A DNA stretch of 64,000 bases from Candidula unifasciata (GCA_905116865.2 CAJHNH020001139.1:150001-214000); one strand, 5' to 3'; positions 11,421-26,227 are shown, numbered from the stretch's first letter. Made by a program: numbers and translations. Notes: a model not told the origin generated them from the letters alone.

Positions 11421-11804
11421 TGGCACCTCTTACCCGCCGATGGTCATGTCACTAGTTTTGAGGTATTTTAAATAGCTCGCGATAAATCTTTTGGATGAGT
11501 CCCAGGGGGTTTAGCATCACAGGCCCAAGGGGTAGTCAAGAAAGACGTAAAATCGGCGCATCTTGCGTTCATTGGGCTTCTAGGTAGGAATCTATGAACG
11601 TATGACGCTTTTCTTGGGACTCAAAGAGTTAATGATCTTCACCTGTGTTTCATCCACGGCCGCTTATTGAAAATATTCGCGGCCAACCTCTATATCTAGA
11701 GGCCACTTCATCAATCGCTACCCGGTGAAGGGGCCTAGTAATAGGACAGGCTCCTACCGCATCATTTATTTATACATTTAATATATTTCAAATATTCCCA
11801 CTGT
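11421..11804. other. Unassigned DNA
   Basis: No recognisable gene. Possibly the upstream part of the LINE remnant, decayed beyond recognition. Confidence 0.35.
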
Positions 11805-12090
11805 TGGTTCCGGGGCCTCACTGTGGGGGGGGGGGGGGGGAGGGACAAGAATAGACACACTGCCTCCCCAACAAGCATGTGGTAAGAGTTGACTAATTAG
11901 GGGCTTCATTCGAAGCCGGAGTAAATCTGCCAGAGAGGCAAAATACTACCTACTGCAAACAAAGAAGTTAGTAAAACAGATGTACGCGCAAAACTCAGGC
12001 CATAGCATGAAGCCAAAGTCCAAACGGACGAACAACCAGGACTTTCTGCCGGAGCTTACAGCCGGTGAACAAAGGAGAAGAAGAAGAAAG
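11805..12090 (+). repeat. Family A copy
   Basis: Complete copy with a G homopolymer (11823-11840) grown into its 5' part and a long agaagaaga-rich tail that continues to about 12200. Confidence 0.8.
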
Positions 12091-12199
12091 AGCAGGAGGA
12101 GGAGAAAAATAAGTAGAAGGAGGAAGAGAATGATGAGGAGGAGTGGGTGGGGAGGAGTGGGAAGAGAAAGGGAAGGGACGGTGGGAGAGAAGAGGAGGA

Positions 12200-12450
12200 G
12201 ACAGAGAATTGACACACTGCCTTCGTAACAATCATATCAGGCTACTAATTAGAGGAGTATCCTTCGAAGTGTGAGTGCATCTGACTGAAAGGCGGGGAAC
12301 CAACAGTCTGCATACTGATAAGTCAGACCTGCAAAACGGATGTGCACGCAAAACTTACGCTCTGGAACAAGACCGAAGTCCACATATGGATTTTAATGTT
12401 TTAACTTTTCGAGGGAGTTCACAATCGATGAACGCTAAAAAGAAGAAAAA
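12200..12450 (+). repeat. Family A copy, 5' truncated
   Basis: Begins at the attgacacactgcc landmark immediately after the purine-rich tail of the preceding copy, giving a head-to-tail pair. Confidence 0.75.
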
Positions 12451-12496
12451 TATGTTCACATATATTGAAAAAAATTTTTTTTGGTGTGATTCAGCA

Positions 12497-12497
<1 letters not shown>

Positions 12498-12556
<59 letters not shown>
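12498..12556. repeat. (TTA)n microsatellite
   Basis: About 19 uninterrupted ATT units. Confidence 0.97.
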
Positions 12557-12559
12557 GCG

Positions 12560-13485
12560 CTTACATTAGGATTAAGCCCAGTGAGCTCCCGCCCATGATG
12601 TAGAAAAATTATAAATGGAAGGGCATTGGTGAGAGGAACCGAGCGCCTCCAATGTTTTTTTTTTTTTTTTGGGTATCAACTCTACTGCCAGGTTGGTCTT
12701 CTTCGTTCGCCGGTAAAAGGGTGGTAGGCACATTGCATTGGGGTTTACAGCGAAGCTGCGATTTCGGCCAAGCACATCTGATTTTGGCAACTTTTTAATT
12801 AATAACATTTTGTAAACAGTGGGTCTGTTCTACTTTTCTCAAACAATAGGACCCGGAATCAGCTTGGGGATCGACTTGAGACCAAGGATCAGTGTAAAAT
12901 GAAAACTGTAACATATCACTGCTGTTAGAAAAAGTAGTTTATTGTGGTGAATTTAAATAATGTTATCATAAACCAAGCATTGGACACATTATTGTCAGCT
13001 ACTATTCACGGTATCCCGCCAGATGCAGTATTACAGAGTAACATTAATATAGAATGAAATGCAAAAGCTGAAGTATTTCCACTGAAATACACATCACGTG
13101 GTCTCTCTCTCTCTTTCGACACATTATTAGTCCAGTCGCCGGGGGTTCACCTTAAAAGTGCGATAGAAATCACAAAAACTGTGTCTTGTAGCCTGTCAGT
13201 ATTGTTATGCACTTTGCAGAGAAACATGGCGAAGCGATAATTGACAGTTTTAAAGTGGCCGCCTCGTTTTTGACATGCACTAAAGAGCATAGTTCTTTTA
13301 TCCCTTTTTGTGTGGGTAAAAGGTGAGGGTTTGGATTGGGGGGGGGGGGGAGGAGTTAGGTGATTTTAACGGCCTGACTTCTGTTAAAGGATGTTCACTA
13401 TCGGGTCTGGCACACTGAGTAGTCACCTCAGAGTCGATTGCAGTAGTTGAAGGCCTCTTACAGACAAACCGCTGATTCCTGGACT
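12560..13485. other. Unassigned DNA
   Basis: T run at 12655-12670, CT patch at 13101-13115 and G run near 13339-13351. No gene seen. Confidence 0.45.
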
Positions 13486-13489
13486 GATC

Positions 13490-13605
13490 CTGTTTAACAT
13501 GCGTACCAGGTAAAGTTCAGGGAAGTAAAAGCAGCCATCTTGATGTTGAATACGTAACCCGTCGAGTGCCGATTGATCTATAGATTTAGCGCTAAGTTTC
13601 TCTCA
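13490..13605 (+). repeat. SINE B body fragment
   Basis: Matches the gtaccaggtaaagt...gtgccgattg body of the tRNA-derived SINE seen at 36228. The tRNA-like head is absent. Confidence 0.55.
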
Positions 13606-13659
13606 GGAACCTGAAAAATTTTGGCCATATCAAGCACCACGGCGCATGGGTAAAATTAA

Positions 13660-13865
13660 CTTAATAGCAGATGGCATGTCACCAGGAAGAAGGGGTTGGG
13701 GGCTGACTAACAAGAAGATGGGCGCCGTTATAAGTGATTCCTGGGATTAAAAAAAAAAAAAAGAACACGAAGCGGAAGAGATTGACAGATCGAGTTTCTT
13801 TCAGAGACCGTAATAATAACGACGTTCTGCAAAAGAATCTGCTAAATGATGATGATGACTATATA
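13660..13865 (+). pseudogene. LINE C-terminal fragment (family of 40272-41085)
   Basis: Nucleotide landmarks gggggctgac, aagaagatgggc, gagtttctttcag and cgacgttctgcaaa match in order the end of the minus-strand LINE at 40272. It ends in gatgatgatgac. Confidence 0.65.
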
Positions 13866-14085
13866 CTCAATACGACTAAGGACGTTGACAATGGACACTT
13901 ACTTTTCAATTACCATTATTATTACGAGCTTTAAAAATGCCAGACTTCTAGAATATACCACAACCTTCCCCCTCCCCAGACAATTATCTTCATCGTCCTG
14001 GTTGAACTAGCCATAGCTGCCTGAATGACACGTCTGGTGTTTTCAGTGTCTGTTCAGCAACGGTTGTGTTTAATCTAAAGGTATT

Positions 14086-14275
14086 CTGGTTGGATTAACG
14101 ATCTGGGAGAGTTGTAATATTGTTGTGTGTACCGGGATAACACTTCTGCTAGAAGTCTGCGCACCAAATGATCTTCAAGTCTGGTTGAATTAACGATCTG
14201 GGAGAGTTGTAATATTGTTGTGTGTAGCGGGATAACACTTCTGCTAGAAGTCTGCCCACCAAATGATCTTCAAGT
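14086..14275. repeat. 95-bp tandem duplication (two units)
   Basis: ctggttg starts at 14086, 14181 and 14276, exactly 95 bp apart. The two units differ at only a few bases, so the duplication is recent. Confidence 0.93.
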
Positions 14276-14615
14276 CTGGTTGAATTCATTTGTCTCCGGA
14301 CTATATTTCGTGGAAATTGTCGAGATGTAGTTTTATAAAATTATTAGTCAAAGTCGAGAGGGCTGACTTCAATGCACTGGATTTTATCCAATATGACTCT
14401 TAACTCTCTCGGTAAAATAGATAGCTGCACGAACTCCGCAGCTGTCAACTAAAAATTGCATTCTGTGTTTTCTGTAAACCCAACTACGCAGCCTTGTATT
14501 GAACCCAGGACCATTTGAGCGGGAGGTAAACGGTTTGATCACTTCGCTACGGTTTTATCGAAGACAAATCAGAATTACGCAATCAGTCATCAGATTAATT
14601 ACAGTTGATGTAAAC

Positions 14616-14796
14616 CAGTGGTTCTCGACCTGCCGATCGCGACCCTTTTTGGAGTCGATAGACCGTTTTACAAGGGTCGCCTAAGAACATCGGAAAACAT
14701 TTATTAAAGTTATAAAGGAAAATAATTGTTTGGGGGTCGCCACATAATGGAACTTGTATTAATGAGTCGCGGCATTAGGAAGGTTAATAAGCACTG
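14616..14796 (+). mobile_element. SPIN-like hAT MITE, copy 3
   Basis: cagtggttctcgacctg to aataagcactg, with flanking octamers atgtaaac and ttgtagac (six of eight match). Internal blocks aagaacatcggaaaac, ggggtcgccacat and gtcgcggcattagg are kept. It is older than copy 4. Confidence 0.82.
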
Positions 14797-14924
14797 TTGT
14801 AGACGATGTGATTTTTAGTAGAAAGATAAGACAATGGACTTCCAGGAGAGCAGTGAAATTTCATACTGAAACTGCAATGATGTAGTTTTACAGAAGAAAG
14901 ATGAGAAACTACAGAAGTGAAATG

Positions 14925-15245
14925 TCAACAACGAATTCTAACTGTGGCTTGAAGAGACAGGATAGAAATGTCGAAATAAAGAAACAAGTTGTGGCAGAAC
15001 CAGTTCTAAACTACATCAAGAGACAATATATCAGATATTTTGGACAGTACCACCAGATCAATCCCCACAGAGAGCCCTGACAGACACAATATAAGTAGAT
15101 CTAGAGGACGACCTTTCAAACTATGTTAGATGGAATATCCGAGGCCGTATTTACCGTCATCTCCGTAGCAGATACCAAGACGCGATTCTGATGCCTCTCA
15201 AAACCTGACGCTGAAAGGCAGAGTAGGACTAGAGAAAAAGAAGGC
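14925..15245 (+). pseudogene. LINE C-terminal tail, dead
   Basis: Plus-strand fragments YIRYFGQ...NPHR and RSRGRPFKL match the YFGH and RGRGRP motifs that end many non-LTR reverse transcriptases. A stop replaces the expected tryptophan after GRPFKLC. Fragment only. Confidence 0.55.
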
Positions 15246-15989
15246 AAAGAAGAAGAAAGATGAGAACACCTTCGACCGGTCAGTGCAAGTATAATGAAGA
15301 TGCCTACTGTCAATTTCGTTTTGCTACTGACTAAACTTCATGTCAAAAGAGATGTTGTCACACGTGAACACCATTCAGCCAACTAAAGGAAAAAGTAAAC
15401 AATAGAATTGATATCAGTGGCCACACACTGAGTGAGATACTAAAGATGGGATCCGAGCGCTTATGGATTTGTCCTATGTGCGATGATGATGATCTGTCGA
15501 TTAACTTACTACCTGAAGTTTTCTTCAAAAATTCTACCATGTTCTGGGGCTATACCATGCAACTTCTGTCCCCATCTTTTATGCAATTCTTCGCCTTGAA
15601 CTTCCTTGATGCTAGGGCATACTCCAATTTTGCTCTGATGTGAAAGAACACTGAAAAACAACAAACAAATCAACAACAACAACATAAAAATAGAAACAAA
15701 ACATGTGGCTTATAGATGTATCCATGCATGACTGGATTCAGGTCATGAAATAAACCACTTTGATCTGTGAAAAAATACAGCTGTCGTAAGGGGAATAGCT
15801 CGAATCATTGAGCAGGATGTCGTAAAATGAAGTGTGTTTGCTCAACGGTCCCTGAGGAATACTACACTAGCCACTCGACCATGTGTTTGAGTTAGCCCAT
15901 GATTGGAGCGATGATGATTTTACCGCATCTCTAGCGGATTAGAGCTTTGGAGAACAGAGAGCATTAAAGAGCGATCGATGTTAGAGGGC
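15246..15989. other. Unassigned DNA
   Basis: No gene or recognised repeat. Confidence 0.4.
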
Positions 15990-17045
15990 ATAAGATATAA
16001 GGGGGCATTGGGTTTTTAGAGGACTCGGTTTTAGCACTGGATTTTACAGGACATTGGGTATTAGAGGACTGGGGTTCACAGGACATTAGGTATTAGAAGA
16101 CTGGGTTTTAGCACTGAATTTTACAGAACATTAGGTATTAGACTGGGATTTAACACTGGGTTTTACAGGACATTGGGTGTTAGAGGACTGGGTTTTAGCA
16201 CTAAGTTTTACAGGACATTGAGTATTAGAGGACTGTGTTTTACAGTACACTGGGGGTTTTAGAGGACTGGGTTTTAGCCCTGGGTTTCACATGACATTGG
16301 GTATTAGAGGACTGGGTTTTAGCACTGGGTTTTACAGAACATTGGGTATAAAAAGATTGGGATTTAACACTGGGTTTTACATAACATTGGGTTTTAGAGG
16401 ACGGAGTTTTAGCACTGGGTTTTACAGAATATTGAGTATTAGACGACTGGGTTTTACAGGACACTAGGTATTAGTGGACTGGGTTTTACAGAACATTTGG
16501 AATTAAAAGACTGGGATTTAGCACTGGGTTTTACAGGACATTGGGAATTAAAAGACTGGGTTTTAGCACTGAGTTTTACAGTATATAGGGTATTAGAGAA
16601 CTGGGTTTTAGCACTGGGTTTTACAGGGCATTGAGTATTGGAGGACTAGGTTTTACAGGACATTGGGAATTACAGGGCATTGAGTATTAGAGGACTGGGT
16701 TTTACAGGACACTGGGTATTAGAGGACTGAGTTTTTTTTCACTGTGTTTTACCGAACATTAGGTATTAGAAGACCGGAAGGTAGCGCTGGATTTTTACAG
16801 GACACTGGGTATTAGAGGACTGGGTTTTACAGGATATTGAGTATTATAAGACTGGGATTTAGCACTGGGTTTTACAGGACATTGGGTATTAGAGTACAAT
16901 CGATATTAGAGGACATTGTGTCTTAGAGAGACCGTGTTTTAGCACTGGGATTTACAGGACATTAGGTATTAGAAAACAATCGATTTTAGAGGGCATTTGA
17001 TATTACAGGACATTGGACATTAGAGGAAATTAGATATTAGATCAG
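15990..17045. repeat. 45-bp minisatellite, about 1 kb
   Basis: Unit is two related halves: gacattgggtattagaggac followed by tgggttttagcactgggttttacag. Copies are imperfect and some half-units are missing, so period and copy number vary. Confidence 0.9.
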
Positions 17046-18840
17046 GGACCAGATTAAGAAAGATGTGTTTGGTGCGACGCCTAGCATCACAAAGCAGAAT
17101 ACGGACCCCAAAAAACAAAAAACAAAAGCGAAATTCAGTGAGTGCGCATTTCTCCTTGTAATAAAGATATTTTCATACATACTGTAGAATCCAGCGCAGT
17201 GTGCAAAGGCTGGAATCTTCACACAGTTTCAGAACCGCTGGAATCAATGTAATTTACTTGGGAAATCCTGCGCGACAAGTATAATAATAATTGTGCGCAC
17301 CATTTTTAGTAGCGGCCGTTCATAAACGTTTGCTTGGTGTCACCGTAGATGACACATGTCGAGCTGGAAAGGGAAAAAAAAGGTGGGGGGGGGGGGGAGG
17401 GGAGGGGGGTGGGTGGGTGGACATTTGTAGCTGTCATATTTGTGGCCCGGTCGGTCAACTGTTTATAGGTGGTCCCCATGGGCACTGTGTCAGAGCTGGC
17501 ATACAAAAGATGGTGCCACGGGAGGCAGAATGACGCCTGCTAGCGACTGTAATTACCCCCCATTGTAGTGCTGAACTGATTTAAACGGGGTTAATGAGAA
17601 AGTCTTTTTCTAGTGACAATTTCCCTAATTACAAATATGGCCTTTCTACAAGGAGATTAAGGAAGATTTCGCTCTTGCGCTATGAATAATAAAAAAAAAA
17701 AGGTGTACCACCCGCCTGTAATATGAAGTTACGCTGTGTCGTGAAACAGGTTTCTTCATCAAGTATTATGGCGGTGAGTGTGGGTTTAAATCCTCCCTCC
17801 TGATGCAAGTGAGAAACCAAGAACAGCTGTCTCTTGATGCGAAGAGCACACAGAATCCCTGGAAACTCCCTTCTGGTCTGGAAACAGTTTGCAGTCCTCC
17901 ATTGGTCGATGGAAGACACTGCTTTTTATCATTCGGTTTGTTTGTAGAAAATCTGTAATATCATTAATCCAGTCTTCTTCAGCATCCTCTTGATTTTCCT
18001 TCATAACTTTAGCGCCTGTGTTGTACTTGTTTGAGCGGAATTCTAGGGTGATGACTAAACCAGTTTGATGTTCTATTTGTCAATCATTTGCTGCATGGCG
18101 CTGCTCGATTATTTATCACAAATCACAGAATGACAACAATAATTTGGCCGAGTTTATTTAAAAAAATGACAACAATAATGTCTGGGTAATTCGTCCCATC
18201 ATACATCTGGATGACGTATGCCAGTCTCCATAGTTACCGCCTGCTGGCTGTATGTTTACCCCCGGACCTAGCGATCCCTGTTGCCAGGGCTATTGCCTGT
18301 CACGTTATTAACAAAACCTGTACATAAATAACCACTTGTGTGGTTTTCACAGATGACACTTGCAGGTGAGAACACTTTGAAGCCGTCCTAGGTGAATCGT
18401 TTTTACTTGGCTTCCGGTGTGTCCAACATCAGGCACCTGTGCATAGGCGCCGAAACCGTAGGGTTTCTTTCTAGGCTCAGGCATCCTGAGCCCCCCCTCC
18501 CCCATCCATTTTTTGTATAGGGGTATAACCCCCCCCCCACCCCACAGTTTTGTTAAGCAGCCCAATCCCTTTCCATTTATTGAATAGGAACTCCACCCCT
18601 CTCCCCCCCCCCCCCCATTATTTTACCGAGCATCCCTGAACACAAATAGCCGTTCTTCTTATGAAAATTTATTTATGATTTTTGTGCTGCTACAAATAAA
18701 TTATCTTTGCTATGCACCAAATAATAATTAAAAATAGTATTATCAATATATTAATACTGAATATTATTATCATTATTATTGCGCAGTTAAAGAAAGCCTA
18801 AACTTGTTGAGGCCCCCCCCCCCCATTAATTACCTAGATG

Positions 18841-18841
<1 letters not shown>
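17046..18841. other. Unassigned DNA with G and C homopolymers
   Basis: Contains a G-rich patch (17382-17420) and C runs (18523-18540, 18603-18617, 18813-18824). A minus-strand stretch at 17786-18004 could be a LINE tail (EEDWINDITDF), but this is too weak to call. Confidence 0.35.

Positions 18842-18907
<66 letters not shown>
18842..18907. repeat. (GA)n microsatellite
   Basis: About 32 uninterrupted GA units. Confidence 0.97.
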
Positions 18908-18909
<2 letters not shown>

Positions 18910-18939
18910 GGCGGGGTAGGGGTGTCAGAGGGTTTAAAC

Positions 18940-19265
18940 TTTTGCTGCGCATGGCTGCGTTAGCGCAGTCGATAAGAGATTCGCTTTTAAATACAGCTGC
19001 GACTCGCTGCAGCCCACAGCCGGTGTTCGAAACCGGGCGGCTCTCGGGGTTCACCCAGCCTCTAGGAAATGGGTACCAGAGTTGACTCTGGGGTAAATGG
19101 AGGAACGTCGCTGTGGCCATATAGTTCCGTGCGGACGACGACACAGGCAGACAATTCTTATCAGCTGCCGTACCGGTAGCAGAGCGCTTATGGCTTGTAA
19201 CCGTGTGCAATGACTCTGGTTCACATCTCCCGACTTTACCCTTTTTAAAAATAATAATAATAATA
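18940..19265 (+). mobile_element. tRNA-derived SINE
   Basis: The head has an A-box-like tagcgcagtcgataag (18960) and a B-box-like ggtgttcgaaacc (19020), the internal RNA polymerase III promoter of tRNA-derived SINEs. A body containing cacccagcctct and aatgggtaccag follows, then an aataataataat tail. It does not fold as a functional tRNA. Confidence 0.7.
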
Positions 19266-19679
19266 AAAAAAATTATATTATTAATATTGTTGTAGCCTAA
19301 TTTAATAGGGTTTTAATCCCCCCCCCCTCCTTTCCTTAGCCTGCCCTACAATATTACTCGGGGGGGGGGGGTGGGCGCTGAGGGGTCCCCCTACCAGATA
19401 TTTTTTTTCGAAATCGCTCCTACGCCTATGTGATGCCAATCCTCAATACCTCATTCTTTTATTCTCCTATTTTTCTCTTTCTCCTTCTACCCGTTTTTAT
19501 TAGGTTTTCAGTTTCACTCCTCTTTCAAGCTCCATTTTTCCCCCTGTCATATTTCTTCTTCTTTCTCCTTCATCCCCATCTGTTATTTTTCTTATTTTGT
19601 GAAAATCAAATTCCTTGTACTTTCTTCCTTCATCGTCTGTCTATTTAACTGTCTTGCTATCTCCTACCTGTTTTAGTCT

Positions 19680-20585
<906 letters not shown>

Positions 20586-20589
20586 AAAA

Positions 20590-20860
20590 AAACTTACGTT
20601 TGGGTTAGATAATATCTTCTTCTTTTTCTTTTCTTCCTTCAGTTACTTTTTCGAATTGTTTTTGGAAATGTACCGATCTACCGTTTACTCTTTCCAAAGC
20701 GTTGCTTGTTTTTCTTTGTTTCTGTAAGGCTGTTCTTGATGCCATCGATCCATTTTCTGCTTGGTCTTTCCCTGCAGACTGTTCCTTATATATCTTCAGA
20801 GTGCCTCTCTGGGGTAGTTTGTTCCAGGATTTTCTTGTCAGGTTTGCTAAGCCATCGCAT
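20590..20860 (-). pseudogene. LINE C-terminal tail, dead
   Basis: The minus strand reads SRKWIDGIKNSLTET after GTVCRE, the usual GRPRKRWIDGI end of a non-LTR reverse transcriptase, and earlier MRWLSKPDKKI. The tctgtaaggctgttc block is shared with 55690-55800, so both belong to one family. Confidence 0.55.
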
Positions 20861-21189
20861 TAGTTAGATCATTACTAATGCTAAACTATCACAGAGAAGG
20901 AAGAGGTGAGGAAAGTCGGTGGTGCTGGATAAGACATATACAGAAAACTTGCAAGAAATGGAGGAATGGAAAAGGGGCGGGGGAAGGGGTGGTGAAACTG
21001 CTTGAAGAGTCCGACCCTTTCTTATGGAAAAATTCACGCTAAGAATCATGGGGTTGTTATCTCACACAGACAGCTTTGTTGATTAGAACATTTCCTGTCA
21101 CGATCTTTAGAGTTCGTCGACCTGACAGCAAGGGTCAGTTTATCAATAGTTTACATTCAGCATCCAAGTAATACCAGGGATACAGCCAA

Positions 21190-21890
21190 AATACCAACAT
21201 GAAATCACTGACACAACTACGATGCAGAAGTTCATGCCATCAGTATAGAGACAGAGAAATTACTAAAGACCGGGTATATTTCACAACCAGTGGTATTCCT
21301 GACAGATGCAAAAGCGGTACTTCAGGCACTTCAGACTGGAAAATTACCGAGTATACGGTCACTGTTATCCGAACTCGGCAGCCGTTGTGAGGTAGTTACG
21401 CAGTGGATACCATCTCCCTGTGGAGTTAACGGAAATGAAAGATCTGATAAACTAGATAAGGAAAGTGCAACTGAAGAACAACCCGACATACCAGTCTCTT
21501 ATCAACAGAAGAAGAGAATGATCAAATCAATCAGAAAGCCACCGAAACTGGCACAAGACGATTACCATATTATGGACAGACCAGAGCAAGTTATTATCCT
21601 TCGCTTTAGAACAGGGCACAATTGATTCCGCTGCTAAATATACACAAAACATAAGACTGGCGAATCAATCATGTGTACCTGTGGACTGACACCTGAGACA
21701 ACAGATCACATCCTCCAAGACTGTCACAGATTCAACGCTTCTATGCAGAACTTCTGGCAAAGAGAGACACTTGTGGAAGCCAAATTTTACGGGCCGCTGC
21801 GTTAAATACACAAGACAGTGAACTTCATACTAGAGACAGCATTTCAGATATAGACAATTTATTTCAAGCAAACGAAAGAAGAAGAAAAAG
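21190..21890 (+). pseudogene. LINE RNase H domain and C-terminus, nearly intact but dead
   Basis: The plus strand reads DAEVHAISIETEKLL (catalytic E), VVFLTDAKAVLQAL (catalytic D), then WIPSPCGVNGNERSDKL (fourth catalytic D), the order of a ribonuclease H domain in I-type LINEs. The usual histidine in WIPSHCGV is proline. After a stop at about 21622 the frame continues with MCTCGLTPETTDHILQDC, a C-terminal zinc-knuckle-like block. Reverse transcriptase is missing upstream, so it is 5' truncated. It differs in sequence from the other RNase H remnants, so it is probably a separate family. Confidence 0.8.
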
Positions 21891-22274
21891 TGAATACGCG
21901 ATTCTTCATGTTAGTTCCATGACGCTGTTGTAAAAAAAAAAGGGAGGGGGGGGGCGGTCCACTGTTCTATAACAAGCATGTCGTAAAAGGCAAAAAAATA
22001 TGGTTTGCTGAAATCCAGTGTGTGTGTCCAAAAATGACAGCTTAGCTGTAAACCACAACACAACGCTTCAAACCTCTTTTTTCAAGAGCCATCGTAGAAG
22101 AAGAAGCAGGAGAAGAAGAAGAAGAAGAAGAATGTACTAACAGAGATAAGAATAATTATTCTTACCACTGGCGCCATCGAAAACTCGTTACTAATCTTCT
22201 TGTGTTTTTAAGAAAAAGACGGTAATTCAAAGATGATGGCGTGACAAGTCACCATCAAATAATTTCATCCCTGT

Positions 22275-22575
22275 CTTGATTCGGCGCCCCATTGTGTTGG
22301 AAAACAAGAGTAGACCCGCTGCTTTCTCAACAAGTATGTTACAAGTATGTCGTAAGAGTCGACTAACTGGGAGCTTTCTTTGAAGTCGAGGTGCATCTGC
22401 ATGAGAGGAAGGAGCCAACAGTCTGTATACAAAACCTCAGATGTGTAAAACGGATGTGCACGCACAATCAGGTTCTGGAAAAAAAAAACTTAAGTCCATA
22501 GGTGGACGAAGAAATGTAACTTTCTTCCGGAGTTTGTAACCGATGAACTTGAAGAATAAGAAGAAGCAATAATTT
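22275..22575 (+). repeat. Family A copy
   Basis: From cggcgccccattgtg to a gaataagaagaagc tail. There is a short internal duplication of aagtatgt at 22330-22350. Confidence 0.8.
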
Positions 22576-22878
22576 TACATAATTTGACAAGTACTACTGC
22601 GACATACCACCCCCCCCCCCCCGCCACCTTCCCTCCCCCCCCCCTTTTTCAGCCCGCTTCGGCATGCCGTTTATCTTAAATTATCAGCAATTGTAATGTT
22701 TCGAGGACATTAAAAGACGTACCGCTGTTCTAAAAAACACAATAGAACACGCATAAAAAGTCGAAGGCAAGAAAGCAACAGATAGGCAACGATACAAGTG
22801 GCAGGGCACCATCACGAGATGAACGAACTTCAGTCTGAAAGAGCGGACTACCAAGACTGAATACAAAATGTCTTAGAG

Positions 22879-23085
22879 CAGTGTTTTCCAAACTTTTCTT
22901 GGTCGCGGCGCCTTTTTTTTTTTTTTTTTTCATTAAAATTTTTTCACGGCGCCCTAAGTAAAAGTATGACTATTCGTGTCTTGGTTAAATTAATTATGAA
23001 GCTTTAACAGTATTTCGCGGCGCCCCAGCCAGTGAACAGGCCACGGCTCCACGGGGCGCCGAGGCGCACAGTTTGGCTATCACTG
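22879..23085. mobile_element. hAT MITE with perfect 8-bp duplication
   Basis: Target duplication tcttagag at 22871-22878 and 23086-23093. Ends cagtgttttccaaact and cagtttggctatcactg form an imperfect inverted repeat. The interior has gcggcgcc near both sides and a T run at 22913-22930. It is a different family from the SPIN-like copies. It is too short to encode anything. Confidence 0.9.
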
Positions 23086-23352
23086 TCTTAGAGATCAATT
23101 GCAGCTAGTATTCGTTGTGGAGACATCTGACTGATTGATTTATTGATTGCACACAGATTAAACGGGGCGAAAGTGACAATGAAATATGTATGTTGTCAGA
23201 ATAATGAGAATTTTCCGTCACAACTCGGTCAAACATCAATATTGCAAGTGCTGGTAATAAGATTCGATTCAAAGCACTTAACCTTGTGAGTAAATGACTG
23301 GTGAAGACGAACTGTCTACCTCTCTCTCATCCCTCTCTCAGTCTGTCTCCTT

Positions 23353-24678
<1,326 letters not shown>

Positions 24679-24689
24679 CCACGACTTTG

Positions 24690-24804
24690 AAGGACGCTTC
24701 CAATTAGTGGACTCTGAGGGCATAGAGGCAGACTAAATACAATACGGATGGAAGACGTGCAAACTGTGACAGGGAGAAAGAAACAGACAGAGCAGAACTT
24801 ACTG

Positions 24805-24892
<88 letters not shown>

Positions 24893-25145
24893 GGTCTGCT
24901 CTGTCTGTCTGTCTGGTCTGCTCTGTCTCTCTGTCTGGTCTGCTCTGTCTCTCTGTCTGGTCTGCTCTGTCTGTCTGGTCTGTTCTGTCTGGTCTGTCTG
25001 TCTGGCTGTCTGATCTGTCCGTCTGGCTGTCTGATTTGTCCGTCTGTCTGTCTGTTTCTTTCTCCCTGTCACAATTTGCTCTTCTTCCATCTATCTTTCA
25101 GTCTGCCCATATGCCTCTAGAGTCGACTAATTGGGAGCTTCCTTC
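24690..25145. repeat. Inverted repeat enclosing a second TGTC block
   Basis: The left arm (about 24690-24790) and right arm (about 25050-25145) are reverse complements. Both contain a family A piece (ccaattagt-gactct), a cagact block, atggaaga, then tgtgacagggagaaagaaac. Between them lie (TGTC)n at 24803-24893 and related CTCTGTCTGT sequence. Confidence 0.8.
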
Positions 25146-25215
25146 GAAGTCCTTGTGCATCTGGCTGAGTCAGGTTTGTAAAATGGATACGCACGCAACG
25201 CTTCGGCTCTGGAAC
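25120..25215 (+). repeat. Family A fragment beyond the palindrome
   Basis: gtcgactaattgggagctt through gcacgcaacgcttcggctctgg. Internal deletion near 25165. Confidence 0.65.
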
Positions 25216-25235
25216 TACTCTTCCATTCTTTCTGA

Positions 25236-25238
25236 CTG

Positions 25239-25305
<67 letters not shown>
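25236..25305. repeat. (CT)n microsatellite
   Basis: About 35 CT units. A second CT tract lies at 25540-25594 and the region to 25740 is pyrimidine-rich. Confidence 0.95.
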
Positions 25306-25311
<6 letters not shown>

Positions 25312-25531
25312 ACTTCTCACCCCCCTCATCTGTTTTTATTTTACCTCACTCCACTGTCTACCACTCTCCCCTACCCTTTATCCCTGCCTGTCTGTCTGTC
25401 TATATATATTTATGTTTCCCTTTCCCTCTCTTTCTGTTTGCCTGTCTTTCTCATTCCATCTCTCTCGCCTCTTTACTTTCTTCCCTTTTTTCTCTCTCCC
25501 CTTCTCTTTCTCTTTCACCACTTGACTATAT

Positions 25532-25584
<53 letters not shown>

Positions 25585-25599
25585 TCTCTCTCTCGCCCT

Positions 25600-26225
25600 T
25601 CCTTCCCCGTCAGTGACTCTCCCTTTTCCTCTCTCTCTCTCTTTTTTTTCCCGACTGGCTCTGCTCCTTCTTTCTCACAGCTTCACTGACTGTCACTACA
25701 CCCTCTCCCCTGTCTCTTTCACCACTTCAATGACCGTCTGCCTTCTCCCCTTCTCCTCGCTGACAGTTTCGTATATATTCTAGCTCTCAAATCAGTTTCC
25801 ATAACTCCTGCGGGCAAATCGTCATCTCAACGAGATTTTGTGGCCCGATGACCGGTAATGTCTTCTTAATGACACCAACCTTATCAAACAAGCTTCCATA
25901 ATAAAAATTGCCCGAAACATATTATGTCTCTCTCCCTGAAATGAAAGAATGAAGGAAAAAAGAAAGGAATAAAGAAAGAAATGATAGAAGAAATAAATTG
26001 CTTGTTTCTATTGCAGCAATATCCTACACATGTTTGCATTTCTTATTTATCTCCTTCCTAGTACTTTTTACATGCAAGTTTAATTTCTCGGTTCAGTGTC
26101 TCATAAAGTCTAGTTTTGCTTGAGGTTTCGATGAGCCGTGAAGTAACACGCAGATCCATGGCCGAGTTTAGACTTGATAAGGAACTAAGACAAGGCATTT
26201 GACTGAGTTGATAAAAATATAACCC
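25600..26225. other. Unassigned DNA
   Basis: Pyrimidine-rich at first, then ordinary composition. No gene seen. Confidence 0.4.
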
Positions 26226-26227
26226 AT

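Noticed and set aside
17786..18004. Minus-strand ORF with EEDWINDITDF
   Set aside because: Slight resemblance to LINE tails only, with no second motif to support it.
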